A DNA stretch of 64,000 nucleotides from Embleya sp040629175 (GTDB taxonomy: Bacteria > Actinomycetota > Actinomycetes > Streptomycetales > Streptomycetaceae), in contig NZ_JBEXUX010000037.1 in NCBI RefSeq assembly GCF_040629175.1, forward strand, positions 1-64,000, read 5' to 3'. Each line of letters starts with the position of its first letter. Positions within the stretch are counted from its first letter, which is position 1. Below the pieces are notes generated by a model. The model was not told the origin of the DNA. It searched no databases and saw only the letters and a program-made list of their open reading frames with translations. A program made the translations under genes and the position numbers. Shown in pieces: positions 8,877 to 17,360 of this stretch.

Positions 8877-9779
8877 GTGGCCGGCTCGGACCGGGTCGTC
8901 GCGGTGTGCGGGCACGAGGCCGACGCCGGCCGTGCGTTGCGCGCGATCCTGCCGCCCGGCGTGGACGCGGTGGCCGGTGGGCGCGCGCTGTATCGCCGCG
9001 TGAGCGAACTCGTGCGCGAGGGCGTGCGGGTGTGCGTGGTGCCGATGACCCTCGGACGTCAACCCGGCCTGGCCGCGGACGCCGCGCGCACGCTGCGCTC
9101 GCTCGCTCCCGGCCGCGGTGCGCGCGTCGTGTTGGCCGAGCCGTTCGCGACCTGTGTGCACCTCGTCGGGTGGCTGCGGGCGGCGGCCCGGCGCGCCCCC
9201 GCGGACGCGGCGCTGTTGATCACCGCGCCCGGCGGCGATCCGTACGAGGACGCCGAGTTGGCGCGCGTGGCCAGTCTGGTCCGGTGCCACGGCGGGTATC
9301 GCGTCGTCGAGGTCTCCTTCGTCGGCGGTGATCCCGATCCGGTCGAGGGGCTGCGTCGCTGTCGTCTGCTGGGCGCCGAGCGGGTGGCGGTGCTGCCGGC
9401 CGCCTTCGCCGCGCCGGACGTCGCGGCGATCCCGCGCGCGGTGTCGACGGGTCCGCTGCTTTCGCCGGCCGCGCTGGCGGAGGTGCTCGCGGCGCGCGTG
9501 GCCACCGCGTGGGCCCGGTACGACGCCGGCGACGCGGGCCTGACCGGCGCCCCGCTCGCCGATCACGACCACGGCCTCGCGCACAGCCACCGGCCCGGGC
9601 CCGGGCCCGACGGTCGCGGCGGTGACCACGACCACCCGTCCGCTCACGGGCACGACCACCGCGTCCACCGCCACTTCCACCCCCACCCGGACCCGACCGC
9701 GCCGGTCGCCGGAGCCGCCCCGTCCCCGCCACCGGGCGCGGAGTTCCCGTTGCCCGCCGACACCAGGAGTACCGCATGA
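8877..9779 (+). CDS. CbiX/SirB-like chelatase with histidine-rich tail, inside the urease operon
   Basis: A 300-residue protein. Residues 1-220 resemble the sirohydrochlorin chelatase (CbiX/SirB/CfbA) fold, with an N-terminal VVAVCGHEADAG in place of the usual VGHG, the VCVVPMTLG and VVLAEPF strands, and a second half with LLGAERVAVLPAAF. After about residue 225 comes a tail with 13 histidines in some 45 residues (DHDHGLAHSH, AHGHDHRVHRHFHPHPDP), a likely metal-binding segment. Members of this family insert cobalt, iron or nickel into tetrapyrroles. Here it sits between ureA and ureB, overlapping the ureB ATG by 4 bp, and the operon has no ureE. A role as nickel store or nickel donor to urease is therefore an attractive inference, but is not proven. 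GTG start. Confidence 0.7.
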   Translation: MAGSDRVVAVCGHEADAGRALRAILPPGVDAVAGGRALYRRVSELVREGVRVCVVPMTLGRQPGLAADAARTLRSLAPGRGARVVLAEPFATCVHLVGWLRAAARRAPADAALLITAPGGDPYEDAELARVASLVRCHGGYRVVEVSFVGGDPDPVEGLRRCRLLGAERVAVLPAAFAAPDVAAIPRAVSTGPLLSPAALAEVLAARVATAWARYDAGDAGLTGAPLADHDHGLAHSHRPGPGPDGRGGDHDHPSAHGHDHRVHRHFHPHPDPTAPVAGAAPSPPPGAEFPLPADTRSTA

Positions 9780-10285
9780 AACCCCGCCCGAGATACCTGT
9801 ACGCCGACGACCCGATCGAGATCAACGCCGGTCGTCGCACGCTGAAGGTCACCGTGCGCAACACCGGCGATCGTGCCGTGCAGATCGGTTCGCACTACCA
9901 CTTCTTCGAGGTCAACTCGGCGCTGTCCTTCGACCGAGGCCAAACCCTGGGCATGCACCTGAACATCGCCGCCGGTACGTCGATTCGGCTCGAACCCGGC
10001 GGCACCCGCGAGGTGGAACTGTGCGAGTACGCGGGCACCGGTCGCATCGTCGGCTTCAGCGGACTGCTCAACGGCAGCCTCGCGTCCCACCCGGTGCGGG
10101 TGGAGGCGGTGCGCAGGGCGATCGAGCTGGGCTTCGAAGGCGCCGAGGGTGTGGCGTCCCCGAAGAAGTCCGCCCCCGTCGACTCCGCTGCCGCGAAGAC
10201 CCGTGCCGCGAAGCCCGGAGCCGGGCGCAAGGCTCCCGCGGCCGGCCGCAAGGCTCCCGCCGCCAAGAAGAAGAAGGGTTCCTGA
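9776..10285 (+). CDS. ureB: Urease beta subunit with lysine/alanine-rich C-terminal extension
   Basis: A 169-residue UreB. The core, about residues 1-125, is standard: NAGRRTLKVTVRNTGDRAVQ, IGSHYHFFEVN, LGMHLNIAAGTSIRLEPG and GFSGLLNG. Normal UreB ends there. The remaining 45 residues are low-complexity and strongly basic (SPKKSAP, RKAPAAGRKAPAAKKKKGS), similar in composition to histone-H1-like bacterial tails. The tail may be disordered and could bind nucleic acid or polyphosphate, or it may simply be neutral. The ATG overlaps the preceding stop, and ureC starts 3 bp downstream. Confidence 0.95.
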   Translation: MKPRPRYLYADDPIEINAGRRTLKVTVRNTGDRAVQIGSHYHFFEVNSALSFDRGQTLGMHLNIAAGTSIRLEPGGTREVELCEYAGTGRIVGFSGLLNGSLASHPVRVEAVRRAIELGFEGAEGVASPKKSAPVDSAAAKTRAAKPGAGRKAPAAGRKAPAAKKKKGS

Positions 10286-10288
10286 CCG

Positions 10289-12013
10289 ATGCCCATCCTG
10301 ACGCGCAAACAGTACGCGGACCTGTTCGGCCCGACCGTGGGCGACCGCTTCCACCTCGCGGACACCAATCTGCTGGTCGAGGTGGAAAAGGACTTCAGCG
10401 AGGGCCAGTACGGCGACGAAGTCGTCTACGGCGGTGGCAAGTCCTTCCGCGACGGCATGTCCGCCGACCCGCAGGCCACCTCCGCCCAGGGCGCCCTGGA
10501 CACGGTGATCACCAACGTCGTGCTGATCGACCCGATCGCGGGCATCGTCAAGTGCGACATCGGCATCAGAAACGGCATGATCGCCGGCATCGGCAAGTCC
10601 GGCAATCCGCAGACCCAGGACCGGGTCGACCCGAACCTGGTGATCGGCCCGGGCACCGAGGCCATCTCCGGCGAGCACCTGATCGCCACCCCCGGCGCGA
10701 TCGACACCCACGTGCACCTGATCGCGCCGCAGCAGGCGGAGAACGCGCTGAGCAACGGCATCACCACCCTGATCGGCGGCGGCACCGGACCCACCGACGG
10801 CACCAACGGCACCACGTGCACACCGGGGCCGTACAACATCTCCCGCTTCCTCCAGGCGGTCGAGGACTGGCCGGTCAACGTCGGCATCCTCGGCAAGGGC
10901 AACGGGAGCCTGCCCGAGGCACTGAACGAGCAGATCGAGGCGGGCGCGTGCGGCCTGAAGGTGCACGAGGACTGGGGCGCGACCCCGGCCGTCGTGCGCA
11001 ACTCCCTTGAAGTGGCCGACCGTTACGACGTGCAGGTCTCCATCCACACCGACACCCTCAACGAGGGTGGGTTCTTCGAGGACACCCGTTCGGCGATCGA
11101 CGGCCGCACCATCCACACCTTCCACAGCGAGGGCGCGGGCGGCGGCCACGCCCCCGACATCATCCGGGTCGCCGGCGAGTCGAACGTACTGCCCGCGTCG
11201 ACCAACCCGACGCTGCCGTACACCCGCAACTCGGTGGACGAACTCCTGGACATGGTGATGGTCTGCCACCACCTGAGCCACGAGATCCCCGAGGACGTCG
11301 CCTTCGCCGACAGCCGGGTGCGGGCCGAGACGATCGCGGCCGAGACCGTGCTGCACGATCTTGGGGTGATCAGCATCATCGCGTCCGACTCGCAGGCCAT
11401 GGGCCGGGTCGGCGAATCGGTCACCCGCGCCTTCCAGATCGCCCACCACTGCAAGGACCAGCGCGGCAAACTGGCGGGCGACAGCGAGCGCAACGACAAC
11501 CGGCGCGTGTTGCGGTACCTGGCCAAGGTCACCATCAACCCGGCCATCGCCACCGGCATCTCCGATCACGTCGGGTCGATCGAGAAGGGCAAACTCGCCG
11601 ACATCGTGCTGTGGCCGATGCACTCCTTCGGCGCCAAGCCCAAGATGGTGATCAAGGGCGGCATCGTCTCGTGGGCCCGGATGGGCGACCCCAACGCGTC
11701 CCTGCCGACCCCGCAACCGGTGTACTACCGGCCGATGTTCGGCCGGCTCGGTCGCGCCCTGCAGGCCACCCACGTCACCTTCATGTCGAACGCGGCCATC
11801 GACAACGAGGTGCCGCAGCGGCTCGACCTCAAGCGGCAGATCAAACCGGTGTGCCGCACCCGCACCATCGGCAAGCACAACATGATCCGCAACGACGCCC
11901 TGCCACACATCGAGGTGGACCCCGAGACCTACCGGGTCACCCTCGACGGCGAGGTCGCCTCCATCGCGCCGGCGGCCGAACTGCCGTTGAATCAACTCTT
12001 CTTCCTGGCCTAG
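10289..12013 (+). CDS. ureC: Urease alpha (catalytic) subunit
   Basis: A 574-residue UreC with all active-site features. The HxH nickel ligands are in GAIDTHVHLI. The carbamylated lysine is Lys224 in GLKVHEDWG. Further ligands lie in SIHTDTLNEGG and FHSEGAGGGH, the flap is VCHHLSHEIPED with its Cys-His-His, and the Asp ligand is in IIASDSQAMG. It catalyses nickel-dependent urea hydrolysis in the cytoplasm with UreA and UreB, and needs UreD, UreF and UreG for metal insertion. Those genes follow directly. This is the canonical of the two urease alpha subunits in the window. Confidence 0.98.
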   Translation: MPILTRKQYADLFGPTVGDRFHLADTNLLVEVEKDFSEGQYGDEVVYGGGKSFRDGMSADPQATSAQGALDTVITNVVLIDPIAGIVKCDIGIRNGMIAGIGKSGNPQTQDRVDPNLVIGPGTEAISGEHLIATPGAIDTHVHLIAPQQAENALSNGITTLIGGGTGPTDGTNGTTCTPGPYNISRFLQAVEDWPVNVGILGKGNGSLPEALNEQIEAGACGLKVHEDWGATPAVVRNSLEVADRYDVQVSIHTDTLNEGGFFEDTRSAIDGRTIHTFHSEGAGGGHAPDIIRVAGESNVLPASTNPTLPYTRNSVDELLDMVMVCHHLSHEIPEDVAFADSRVRAETIAAETVLHDLGVISIIASDSQAMGRVGESVTRAFQIAHHCKDQRGKLAGDSERNDNRRVLRYLAKVTINPAIATGISDHVGSIEKGKLADIVLWPMHSFGAKPKMVIKGGIVSWARMGDPNASLPTPQPVYYRPMFGRLGRALQATHVTFMSNAAIDNEVPQRLDLKRQIKPVCRTRTIGKHNMIRNDALPHIEVDPETYRVTLDGEVASIAPAAELPLNQLFFLA

Positions 12014-12018
12014 AGCGG

Positions 12019-12774
12019 ATGTGTACGGAGCAGGAGGGCGCGGCGGAGGGAAGCGCCCCACCCGCCGAGGCGCCCGGCCACGCGGGCCGCGGTCTCGATC
12101 CCCTGTTGGTGATCCTGCAACTGACCGACTCCGCGTTCCCGAGCGGCTTCTACACGCTCTCGCACAGCCTGGAGGGCTTCGCGCAGGCCAAGGCCGTGGA
12201 CCCGGACTCGCTGCCGGCACTGCTCGAGGACCTGCTGCGACACGGCGTCGGGCCCACGGACGCCACCGCCCTCGCGCTCGCGCACCGGGCCGCGGCGGCC
12301 GGGAACCGTGCGGACGTGATCGACGTCGACGAGCACCTGTACGCGACCAAGCTCAGCCGCGAGATGCGCCTGGCCTCGACCCGGACCGGGCGCCAACTCC
12401 TGGACCTGGCACAAGAGATCTTCGATCGACCGCAGATCGCCGACTACCACCGAGCGGTCACCGCCCGCGAGGCGATCGGAACCCAGGCCGTGGTCACCGG
12501 TGTCGTCTACGCCGCCACCGGGGTGGCGGTGCGGGCAGCCGTGGCCGCCGACCTGTTCGCGTACTGCGTCAGCTTCGCGGGCGCGGCGCTGCGCCTGCGG
12601 CTGACCGATCACCGCAGCACCCAGGCGCTGTTGCGGCACGTCGCGCCGGTGATCGAAGAGACCACCGAGCAGGCGCTGCGGCGCGACCGGGCCGATCTCG
12701 GGGCGAGCGTGTTCGCCTGCGACGTCATGTCCGGCCGGCACGAACGGGCCGAGGCACGCCTGTTCGCCAGTTGA
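12019..12774 (+). CDS. ureF: Urease accessory protein UreF
   Basis: A 251-residue all-helical UreF. Recognisable features are LLVILQLTDSAFPSGFYTLSHSLEGF near the N-terminus (a family hallmark, written here in parts: LTDSAFPSGFYT and SHSLEGF) and a C-terminal region with LRLRLTDHRSTQALL. UreF bridges UreD and UreG and gates GTP hydrolysis during nickel insertion. The first 30 residues are a low-complexity extension. The ATG at 12019 lies 5 bp after the ureC stop, inside the same operon. Confidence 0.95.
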   Translation: MCTEQEGAAEGSAPPAEAPGHAGRGLDPLLVILQLTDSAFPSGFYTLSHSLEGFAQAKAVDPDSLPALLEDLLRHGVGPTDATALALAHRAAAAGNRADVIDVDEHLYATKLSREMRLASTRTGRQLLDLAQEIFDRPQIADYHRAVTAREAIGTQAVVTGVVYAATGVAVRAAVAADLFAYCVSFAGAALRLRLTDHRSTQALLRHVAPVIEETTEQALRRDRADLGASVFACDVMSGRHERAEARLFAS

Positions 12775-12821
12775 GCAGCGCCCCCCGGCAGCACACCATC
12801 CCATCGCGAGAAGGGCACCAC

Positions 12822-13442
12822 ATGGACGACAACGTCTTTCGGATCGGCATCGGCGGCCCGGTCGGCTCGGGCAAGACCGCGCTGATCGAGGCACTGGTCC
12901 CGCTGATGATCGCGCGCGGCAACCACCCCGCGGTGATCACCAACGACATCTACACCCAGGAGGACGCCCAGCACGTGCGCCGCACCCTGGACGGCATCCT
13001 CGAACCGGGCAGGATCGTCGGGGTCGAGACCGGCGCCTGCCCGCACACCGCCGTGCGCGACGACCCGACGATGAACCTCGCGGCCGGCGCCGAGATGCTG
13101 GAGCGATTCCCCGACGTCGACACGCTGCTGTACGAGAGCGGCGGCGACAACCTCACCCTCACCTTCAGTCCGGCACTCGCCGACCTGTTCGTCTTCGTCC
13201 TCGACACCGCCGAGGGGGAGAAGATGCCGCGCAAACGCGGGCCCGGCATCACCGAATCCGACCTGCTGGTGATCAACAAGGTGGACATCGCACAGTACGT
13301 GCGCACCGACGTCGCGGTGATGGAGTCCGATGCGATCCGGGTCCGCGACGGCGCCCCCGTGATCCTCACCGACTGTCTCGGCGGTCGGGGCGTGCAGGAC
13401 GTCGCCGACTTCCTGGAAGCGCGCCGCAAGGTACTGATCTGA
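12822..13442 (+). CDS. ureG: Urease accessory GTPase UreG
   Basis: A 206-residue SIMIBI-class GTPase of standard length. The P-loop is GIGGPVGSGKTALIEAL near residue 9. The nickel-binding Cys-Pro-His is in ETGACPHTAVRDD, the switch region is YESGGDNLTLTFSP, and the base-recognition motif is NKVDIAQYV. UreG delivers nickel to apo-urease on GTP hydrolysis, together with UreD and UreF. A purine-rich GAGAAGGG precedes the ATG. With no ureE nearby, the immediate nickel source for UreG is an open question. Confidence 0.98.
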   Translation: MDDNVFRIGIGGPVGSGKTALIEALVPLMIARGNHPAVITNDIYTQEDAQHVRRTLDGILEPGRIVGVETGACPHTAVRDDPTMNLAAGAEMLERFPDVDTLLYESGGDNLTLTFSPALADLFVFVLDTAEGEKMPRKRGPGITESDLLVINKVDIAQYVRTDVAVMESDAIRVRDGAPVILTDCLGGRGVQDVADFLEARRKVLI

Positions 13443-13443
13443 C

Positions 13444-14382
13444 GTGCGCACGGCACTCGACCGACTCGCGCCCCGGTACTACGAGACGCCCCGGGTGCCG
13501 GGCCCGATCGCGGCACTGGCGTCGGTTCCGGACACCCTGCCGGTCGGCTCGCCCGCCAAGGTCGGCATCCTCGACCTGGGCTTCGCGGTCCGCTCCGGGC
13601 GGACCGAACTGGTCGAGCGCTACCAGAAGTCGCCGCTGCAACTGATGCGACCGATGTGGTTCGACCCGCATCTGACCGACATGGCCTACGTGTTCGTGAT
13701 GTCCACCGGCGGCGGCGTGGCCCAGGCCGACCGCTACCGGATGGACTTCGACTGCGGACCCGACACCAGGGTGCATGTGACGACCCAGTCGGCGACCAAG
13801 GTCTACCGGATGGAACACGACTACGCGACCCAGCGCGTGCACCTCACCGCGCGGGCCGGATCCTACGTCGAATATCTGCCCGACCCGATCATCCCCTTCG
13901 CGGACAGCCGCTTCTACCAACACACCGACGTCGTCGTCGAACCGGGCGCCACGGTGCTCCTGAGCGAGACGATCACCGCCGGCCGGCTGGCCCGGGGCGA
14001 ACGGCACGCCTACCGCACCCTCGCCGGCGATCTGCGGATGCGCCGCCCCGACGGCCGATTGCTGGTGGTCGACACGCTGCGCCTGGAACCCGGTACGGCC
14101 GGTGTGCTCGGCCCCGGGGTCTTCGCCGGGCACGACCTCGTCCACACGCTGCACGTGGTCACCGATCGGGTGCCCCCCGAACGCATCGCGGACGCCCTGC
14201 ACACCGCGTTGGCCGGCCAAGACCTGCGTTTCGGCGTCAGCACTCTGCCGCACGACTGCGGCGCGTGGCTGCGCCTGCTCGACCACTGCCCGATGCGCGT
14301 CGAAGCGGCCCGACTCGCCTCCTGGGACGCGGCCCGACGACTCCTGACCGGCGGACCCGCGCCGGACCTGCGCAAGTCCTGA
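13444..14382 (+). CDS. ureD: Urease accessory protein UreD
   Basis: A 312-residue UreD (UreH) scaffold protein. Characteristic stretches are VGILDLGFAVRSGRTELVER near residue 40, LTDMAYVFVMSTGGGVAQADR, DTRVHVTTQSATKVYRM and the YLPDPIIPFADSRFYQ motif conserved in the family. UreD docks on UreABC and forms part of the tunnel that passes nickel from UreG. The GTG start lies 1 bp after the ureG stop. It is the last maturation gene of the operon, and the Amt gene follows 14 bp later. Confidence 0.96.
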   Translation: MRTALDRLAPRYYETPRVPGPIAALASVPDTLPVGSPAKVGILDLGFAVRSGRTELVERYQKSPLQLMRPMWFDPHLTDMAYVFVMSTGGGVAQADRYRMDFDCGPDTRVHVTTQSATKVYRMEHDYATQRVHLTARAGSYVEYLPDPIIPFADSRFYQHTDVVVEPGATVLLSETITAGRLARGERHAYRTLAGDLRMRRPDGRLLVVDTLRLEPGTAGVLGPGVFAGHDLVHTLHVVTDRVPPERIADALHTALAGQDLRFGVSTLPHDCGAWLRLLDHCPMRVEAARLASWDAARRLLTGGPAPDLRKS

Positions 14383-14396
14383 CCAAGAGGATTCCC

Positions 14397-15749
14397 ATGT
14401 CGATCGACACCGCCCTCGCTCCGATGCCGGCCGGTTACGACTCCGGCGACACCGCGTGGTTGCTCGCCTCCACCGCGATGGTCCTGCTGATGACGCCGGG
14501 TCTGGCGTTCTTCTACGGCGGCATGGTGCGCACCAGGCACGTCCTGATGATGGTGAAGATGAGCTTCGCCGCGCTGTGCTTCGGCAGCATCCTGTGGTTC
14601 GCCGTCGGCTACTCCCTGGCGTTCGGGCCGGACGTCGGCGGTGCGGGGCTGATCGGCGATCTGGACCACTCGTTCATGCGCGGGATCGAGTTCAACACGC
14701 TCACCGGTCGAATCCCGACCTATGTGTACAGCACCTTCCAGATGGGCTTCGCGATCGTCACCGTCGCGCTGATCAGCGGGTCGATCGCGGACCGGGCCAC
14801 GATGAAGGGTTGGCTCGTCTTCGTGGCCGCCTGGCTGCTGATCGTGTATGTGCCCGTCGCGCACTGGGTGTTCGACCCCGACGGGTGGATCGTCGAGCAT
14901 CTGGGTGCGGTGGACTTCGCGGGTGGCCTGCCGGTCGAACTCAACTCCGGCGTGTCGGGTCTGGCGGTCGCGTTGGCCTTGCGCACCCCGGCCGACCTCG
15001 CCCGTCGGGAGGAGCGTCCCAACAACATTCCGCTCGTGGTGATCGGCGTGGGCCTGTTGTGGTTCGGCTGGTTCGGCTTCAACGCCGGTTCGGCCCTCGG
15101 CGCACAGGGCACGGCCGCGACGGCGTTCCTGAACACGCAATTGGGTGCGGCCGGTGCGATGGTGACCTGGCCGCTGGTGGAGAAGTGGCGCACCGGGCGG
15201 GTCAGCACGGTCGGCGTGGTGTCCTCGGCGGTCGCGGGCATGGTCGCCATCACTCCGGCGTGCGGTGAGATCGATCCCTTCGCCGCCTTGATCACCGGCC
15301 TGGTCACCGGTTTCGTCTGCGCGTTCGCGATCACCTGGAAGTATCGCGTCGGCGTGGACGACACCCTGGACGTGGTGGGCGTGCACGGGGTCGGCGGCCT
15401 GATCGGCCTGATCATGGTCGGCCTGTTCGCGACCGCCCGGATCAGCGGCCACGAGGGCCTGTTCTACGGCGGCGGCCTCGCCCTGCTCGGCAAACAACTG
15501 GTGGCCATCGCGAGCGTGGCGGCCTTCTCCTTCCTCCTCACCTGGATCATCGCCAAGGCCATCGACGTCACGATCGGCTTCCGCGCCGTCCACCCGTACG
15601 AAGCCGTCCCCGGCGAAGCCGAGGAGCGCGCATACGACTTCCGTACCGCCGAACGCCTCGGCGCACTCCAGCCCGACGGCCCCACCACCTCGGACCGCGA
15701 ACTGGTCGAACAAATCCGCACCCTCCTCCGCGCCCGCTACGACGACTGA
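14397..15749 (+). CDS. amt: Ammonium transporter (Amt family) with Glu in the twin-His site
   Basis: A 450-residue membrane protein with eleven predicted helices, of the Amt/Mep/Rh family. Conserved features are FFYGGMVRTRHVLMM near residue 39, the ammonium-recruiting Asp173 in AVDFAGG, and the second pore histidine, His330, in VVGVHGVGG. The first twin-His position, normally in a VHIN motif eight residues after the Asp, is Glu181 (PVELNSG). The same substitution is known in some fungal Mep proteins. The gene is last in the urease operon, so it would retain or move the ammonium produced. The C-terminal cytoplasmic tail is about 45 residues. No glnK follows. A TGA at 15747 ends it, overlapping an uncertain reverse gene. 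Confidence 0.95.
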   Translation: MSIDTALAPMPAGYDSGDTAWLLASTAMVLLMTPGLAFFYGGMVRTRHVLMMVKMSFAALCFGSILWFAVGYSLAFGPDVGGAGLIGDLDHSFMRGIEFNTLTGRIPTYVYSTFQMGFAIVTVALISGSIADRATMKGWLVFVAAWLLIVYVPVAHWVFDPDGWIVEHLGAVDFAGGLPVELNSGVSGLAVALALRTPADLARREERPNNIPLVVIGVGLLWFGWFGFNAGSALGAQGTAATAFLNTQLGAAGAMVTWPLVEKWRTGRVSTVGVVSSAVAGMVAITPACGEIDPFAALITGLVTGFVCAFAITWKYRVGVDDTLDVVGVHGVGGLIGLIMVGLFATARISGHEGLFYGGGLALLGKQLVAIASVAAFSFLLTWIIAKAIDVTIGFRAVHPYEAVPGEAEERAYDFRTAERLGALQPDGPTTSDRELVEQIRTLLRARYDD

Positions 15750-16087
15750 GGCCCCGCGCACCCATGGCGGGCCCGAGCCGTCGGACCCGAGGAGCGTCCG
15801 CTCGGCCGCGAGGGACCGGGTGTCGCGTGGGGCGACGTCATGTCGTCGCGGAACAACTGCGTCGCCAATTCCCGCAGGGCCTTCGCGACGGCCTCGGTGT
15901 CGTCGGGATCGGGCGCCCCGGCGACTGCCTCGGCCAGGGCCGGGTGCGGTCGCGCGCCGTCCCCGTCGTGCGGGCCGTCGACGAATGCGAAGACGCAGGC
16001 GCGAGCGCGAGCCCAGGAGCAGTTCGCGCAACTCGGCATGCGCGAACCGCCGTCCATGGGGCCGTCCTGCGACACGCTGCTCGGCAC
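15737..16087 (-). CDS. Possible small protein of unknown function
   Basis: A 116-codon frame that may be real. Its second Met (MPSCANCSW) begins a stretch with a Cys-x-x-Cys pair and CVFAFVDGPHDGD, then a helix-like LAEAVAGAPDPDDTEAVAKA with LRELATQLF, whose amino-acid pattern looks coding. The last 30 residues are low complexity. No family was recognised. It overlaps the end of amt by 13 bp on the other strand. It could equally be the decayed end of a larger gene. Confidence 0.3.
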   Translation of the reverse strand: MPSSVSQDGPMDGGSRMPSCANCSWARARACVFAFVDGPHDGDGARPHPALAEAVAGAPDPDDTEAVAKALRELATQLFRDDMTSPHATPGPSRPSGRSSGPTARARHGCAGPQSS

Positions 16088-16135
16088 GGTGTGGCGTTGG
16101 GCCCGAGGCCGTGCCGGGGAAGTGGCGTGGTCGGG

Positions 16136-17260
16136 TCACCCGGTGGGTTGTTGCATGGTGGAGCAGTGGATGCCGCCGCCGCCGGCCATCAGGCGGTCGA
16201 CGTCGAGTTGCACGATGCTGCGTCCGGGGAACGCGGTGGCGAGGGTGGTGCGGGCCGCCTCGTCCTTGGGGCGGTCGCCGAACTGCGCGGTGATCACGGC
16301 GCCGTTGACGACGTGGAAGTTCAGGTAGGAGTCGACGAAGTCGCGTTCGGTGCTGCGGGGTTCGTCCGGGCCTTCGACGGTGGTCACGGTGAGGCGGCGG
16401 CCCCGGGCATCGGTCGCGGCGGACAGGATGGCGAGCTGCCGGCGGGCGTCCCGGGCCCAGATGTCGGTGCGGTCGGCCGGGGGGACCTGGACCATGACGA
16501 CGCCGGGTCGGATGAAACGCGCGGTCACGTCGATGTGATCATCGGTGATGTCCCGGCCCTTGACGCCGGGTACCCACAACATGGTGATGGCGCCGTACGC
16601 GCGCAGTACGGCGGCCTCGATCCGCGCCTTGCTCAGGCCCCGGTTGCGGTTTGCGTTGACCAGGCTGCTCTCGGTGGCCATGACCGTGCCGTCGCCGTCG
16701 GTCTCGATCGCGCCGCCTTCGCCGACGAAGTCCGCGCGGCCGAAGGGCAGCTGCTCGTACTCGGCGACGTATTCGGCGACGCGGGCGTCGTTGCGGTGGG
16801 TCTGCTTGCGGCCCCAGCCGTTGAAGCCGAGCCCGAGCGCGTCGAGTCCGCCCGCGCCGTCGGTGCGGAACACCGGGCACGTGTCCCGCATCCACAGGTC
16901 GTCGGTGGGGATCTCGGCGGTGACGGTGACGCCGGGCCCGCAGCGCGCCCGCGCCTCGGCCGCGGCGCGCTCGTCGATCGCGCACATCACCACCGGCTCG
17001 AACGCGGCGACCGTTCGGGCGATCAGCGCGATGTCCGCCTGCACGCCCGCCAGTCGGCGGCCCCAGATGGAACGGTCGGCCGGCCAGGACATCCACGTGC
17101 GCGCATGCGGGACGTGGTCGGCAGGCACGTGCCGGCGCGGCGCACCGTCGGCGGACGCCGGCGCCGGATCGGCGGACGTGGTTCCGGCGCCCATGACGGC
17201 GGCACCCCATTCGGCGGCTCGCCGCAGGATGCCGCGGTGGGGAGCGGGCTGTTCGGGCAT
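16136..17260 (-). CDS. Agmatine/peptidylarginine deiminase homologue (type A, copy 1)
   Basis: A 374-residue member of the PAD_porph family of guanidine-group hydrolases, which includes agmatine deiminase and Porphyromonas peptidylarginine deiminase. Catalytic elements are the Asp of DDLWMRDTCPVF, the Glu-Gly-Gly of VGEGGAIETDG, the His of ITDDHIDV and the nucleophile Cys366 in GGGIHC. The product would release ammonia from an arginine- or agmatine-like group. The first 45 residues contain RGILRRAAEW, possibly a degenerate Tat signal, so location is uncertain. It lies 100 bp downstream of the TetR gene on the same strand. Its closest relative in the window is the deiminase at 21560. GGAGAA precedes the ATG. 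Confidence 0.85.
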   Translation of the reverse strand: MPEQPAPHRGILRRAAEWGAAVMGAGTTSADPAPASADGAPRRHVPADHVPHARTWMSWPADRSIWGRRLAGVQADIALIARTVAAFEPVVMCAIDERAAAEARARCGPGVTVTAEIPTDDLWMRDTCPVFRTDGAGGLDALGLGFNGWGRKQTHRNDARVAEYVAEYEQLPFGRADFVGEGGAIETDGDGTVMATESSLVNANRNRGLSKARIEAAVLRAYGAITMLWVPGVKGRDITDDHIDVTARFIRPGVVMVQVPPADRTDIWARDARRQLAILSAATDARGRRLTVTTVEGPDEPRSTERDFVDSYLNFHVVNGAVITAQFGDRPKDEAARTTLATAFPGRSIVQLDVDRLMAGGGGIHCSTMQQPTG

Positions 17261-17360
17261 ACGGTTCTCCGATCCGGGCCCCGGTCCGCGCGGCGCGGGT
17301 TGTGGGCCGACGGGGGTGCCATTCCACGCGGATGGCTCGTGGCGGCGGGTCCGGCGTGGG

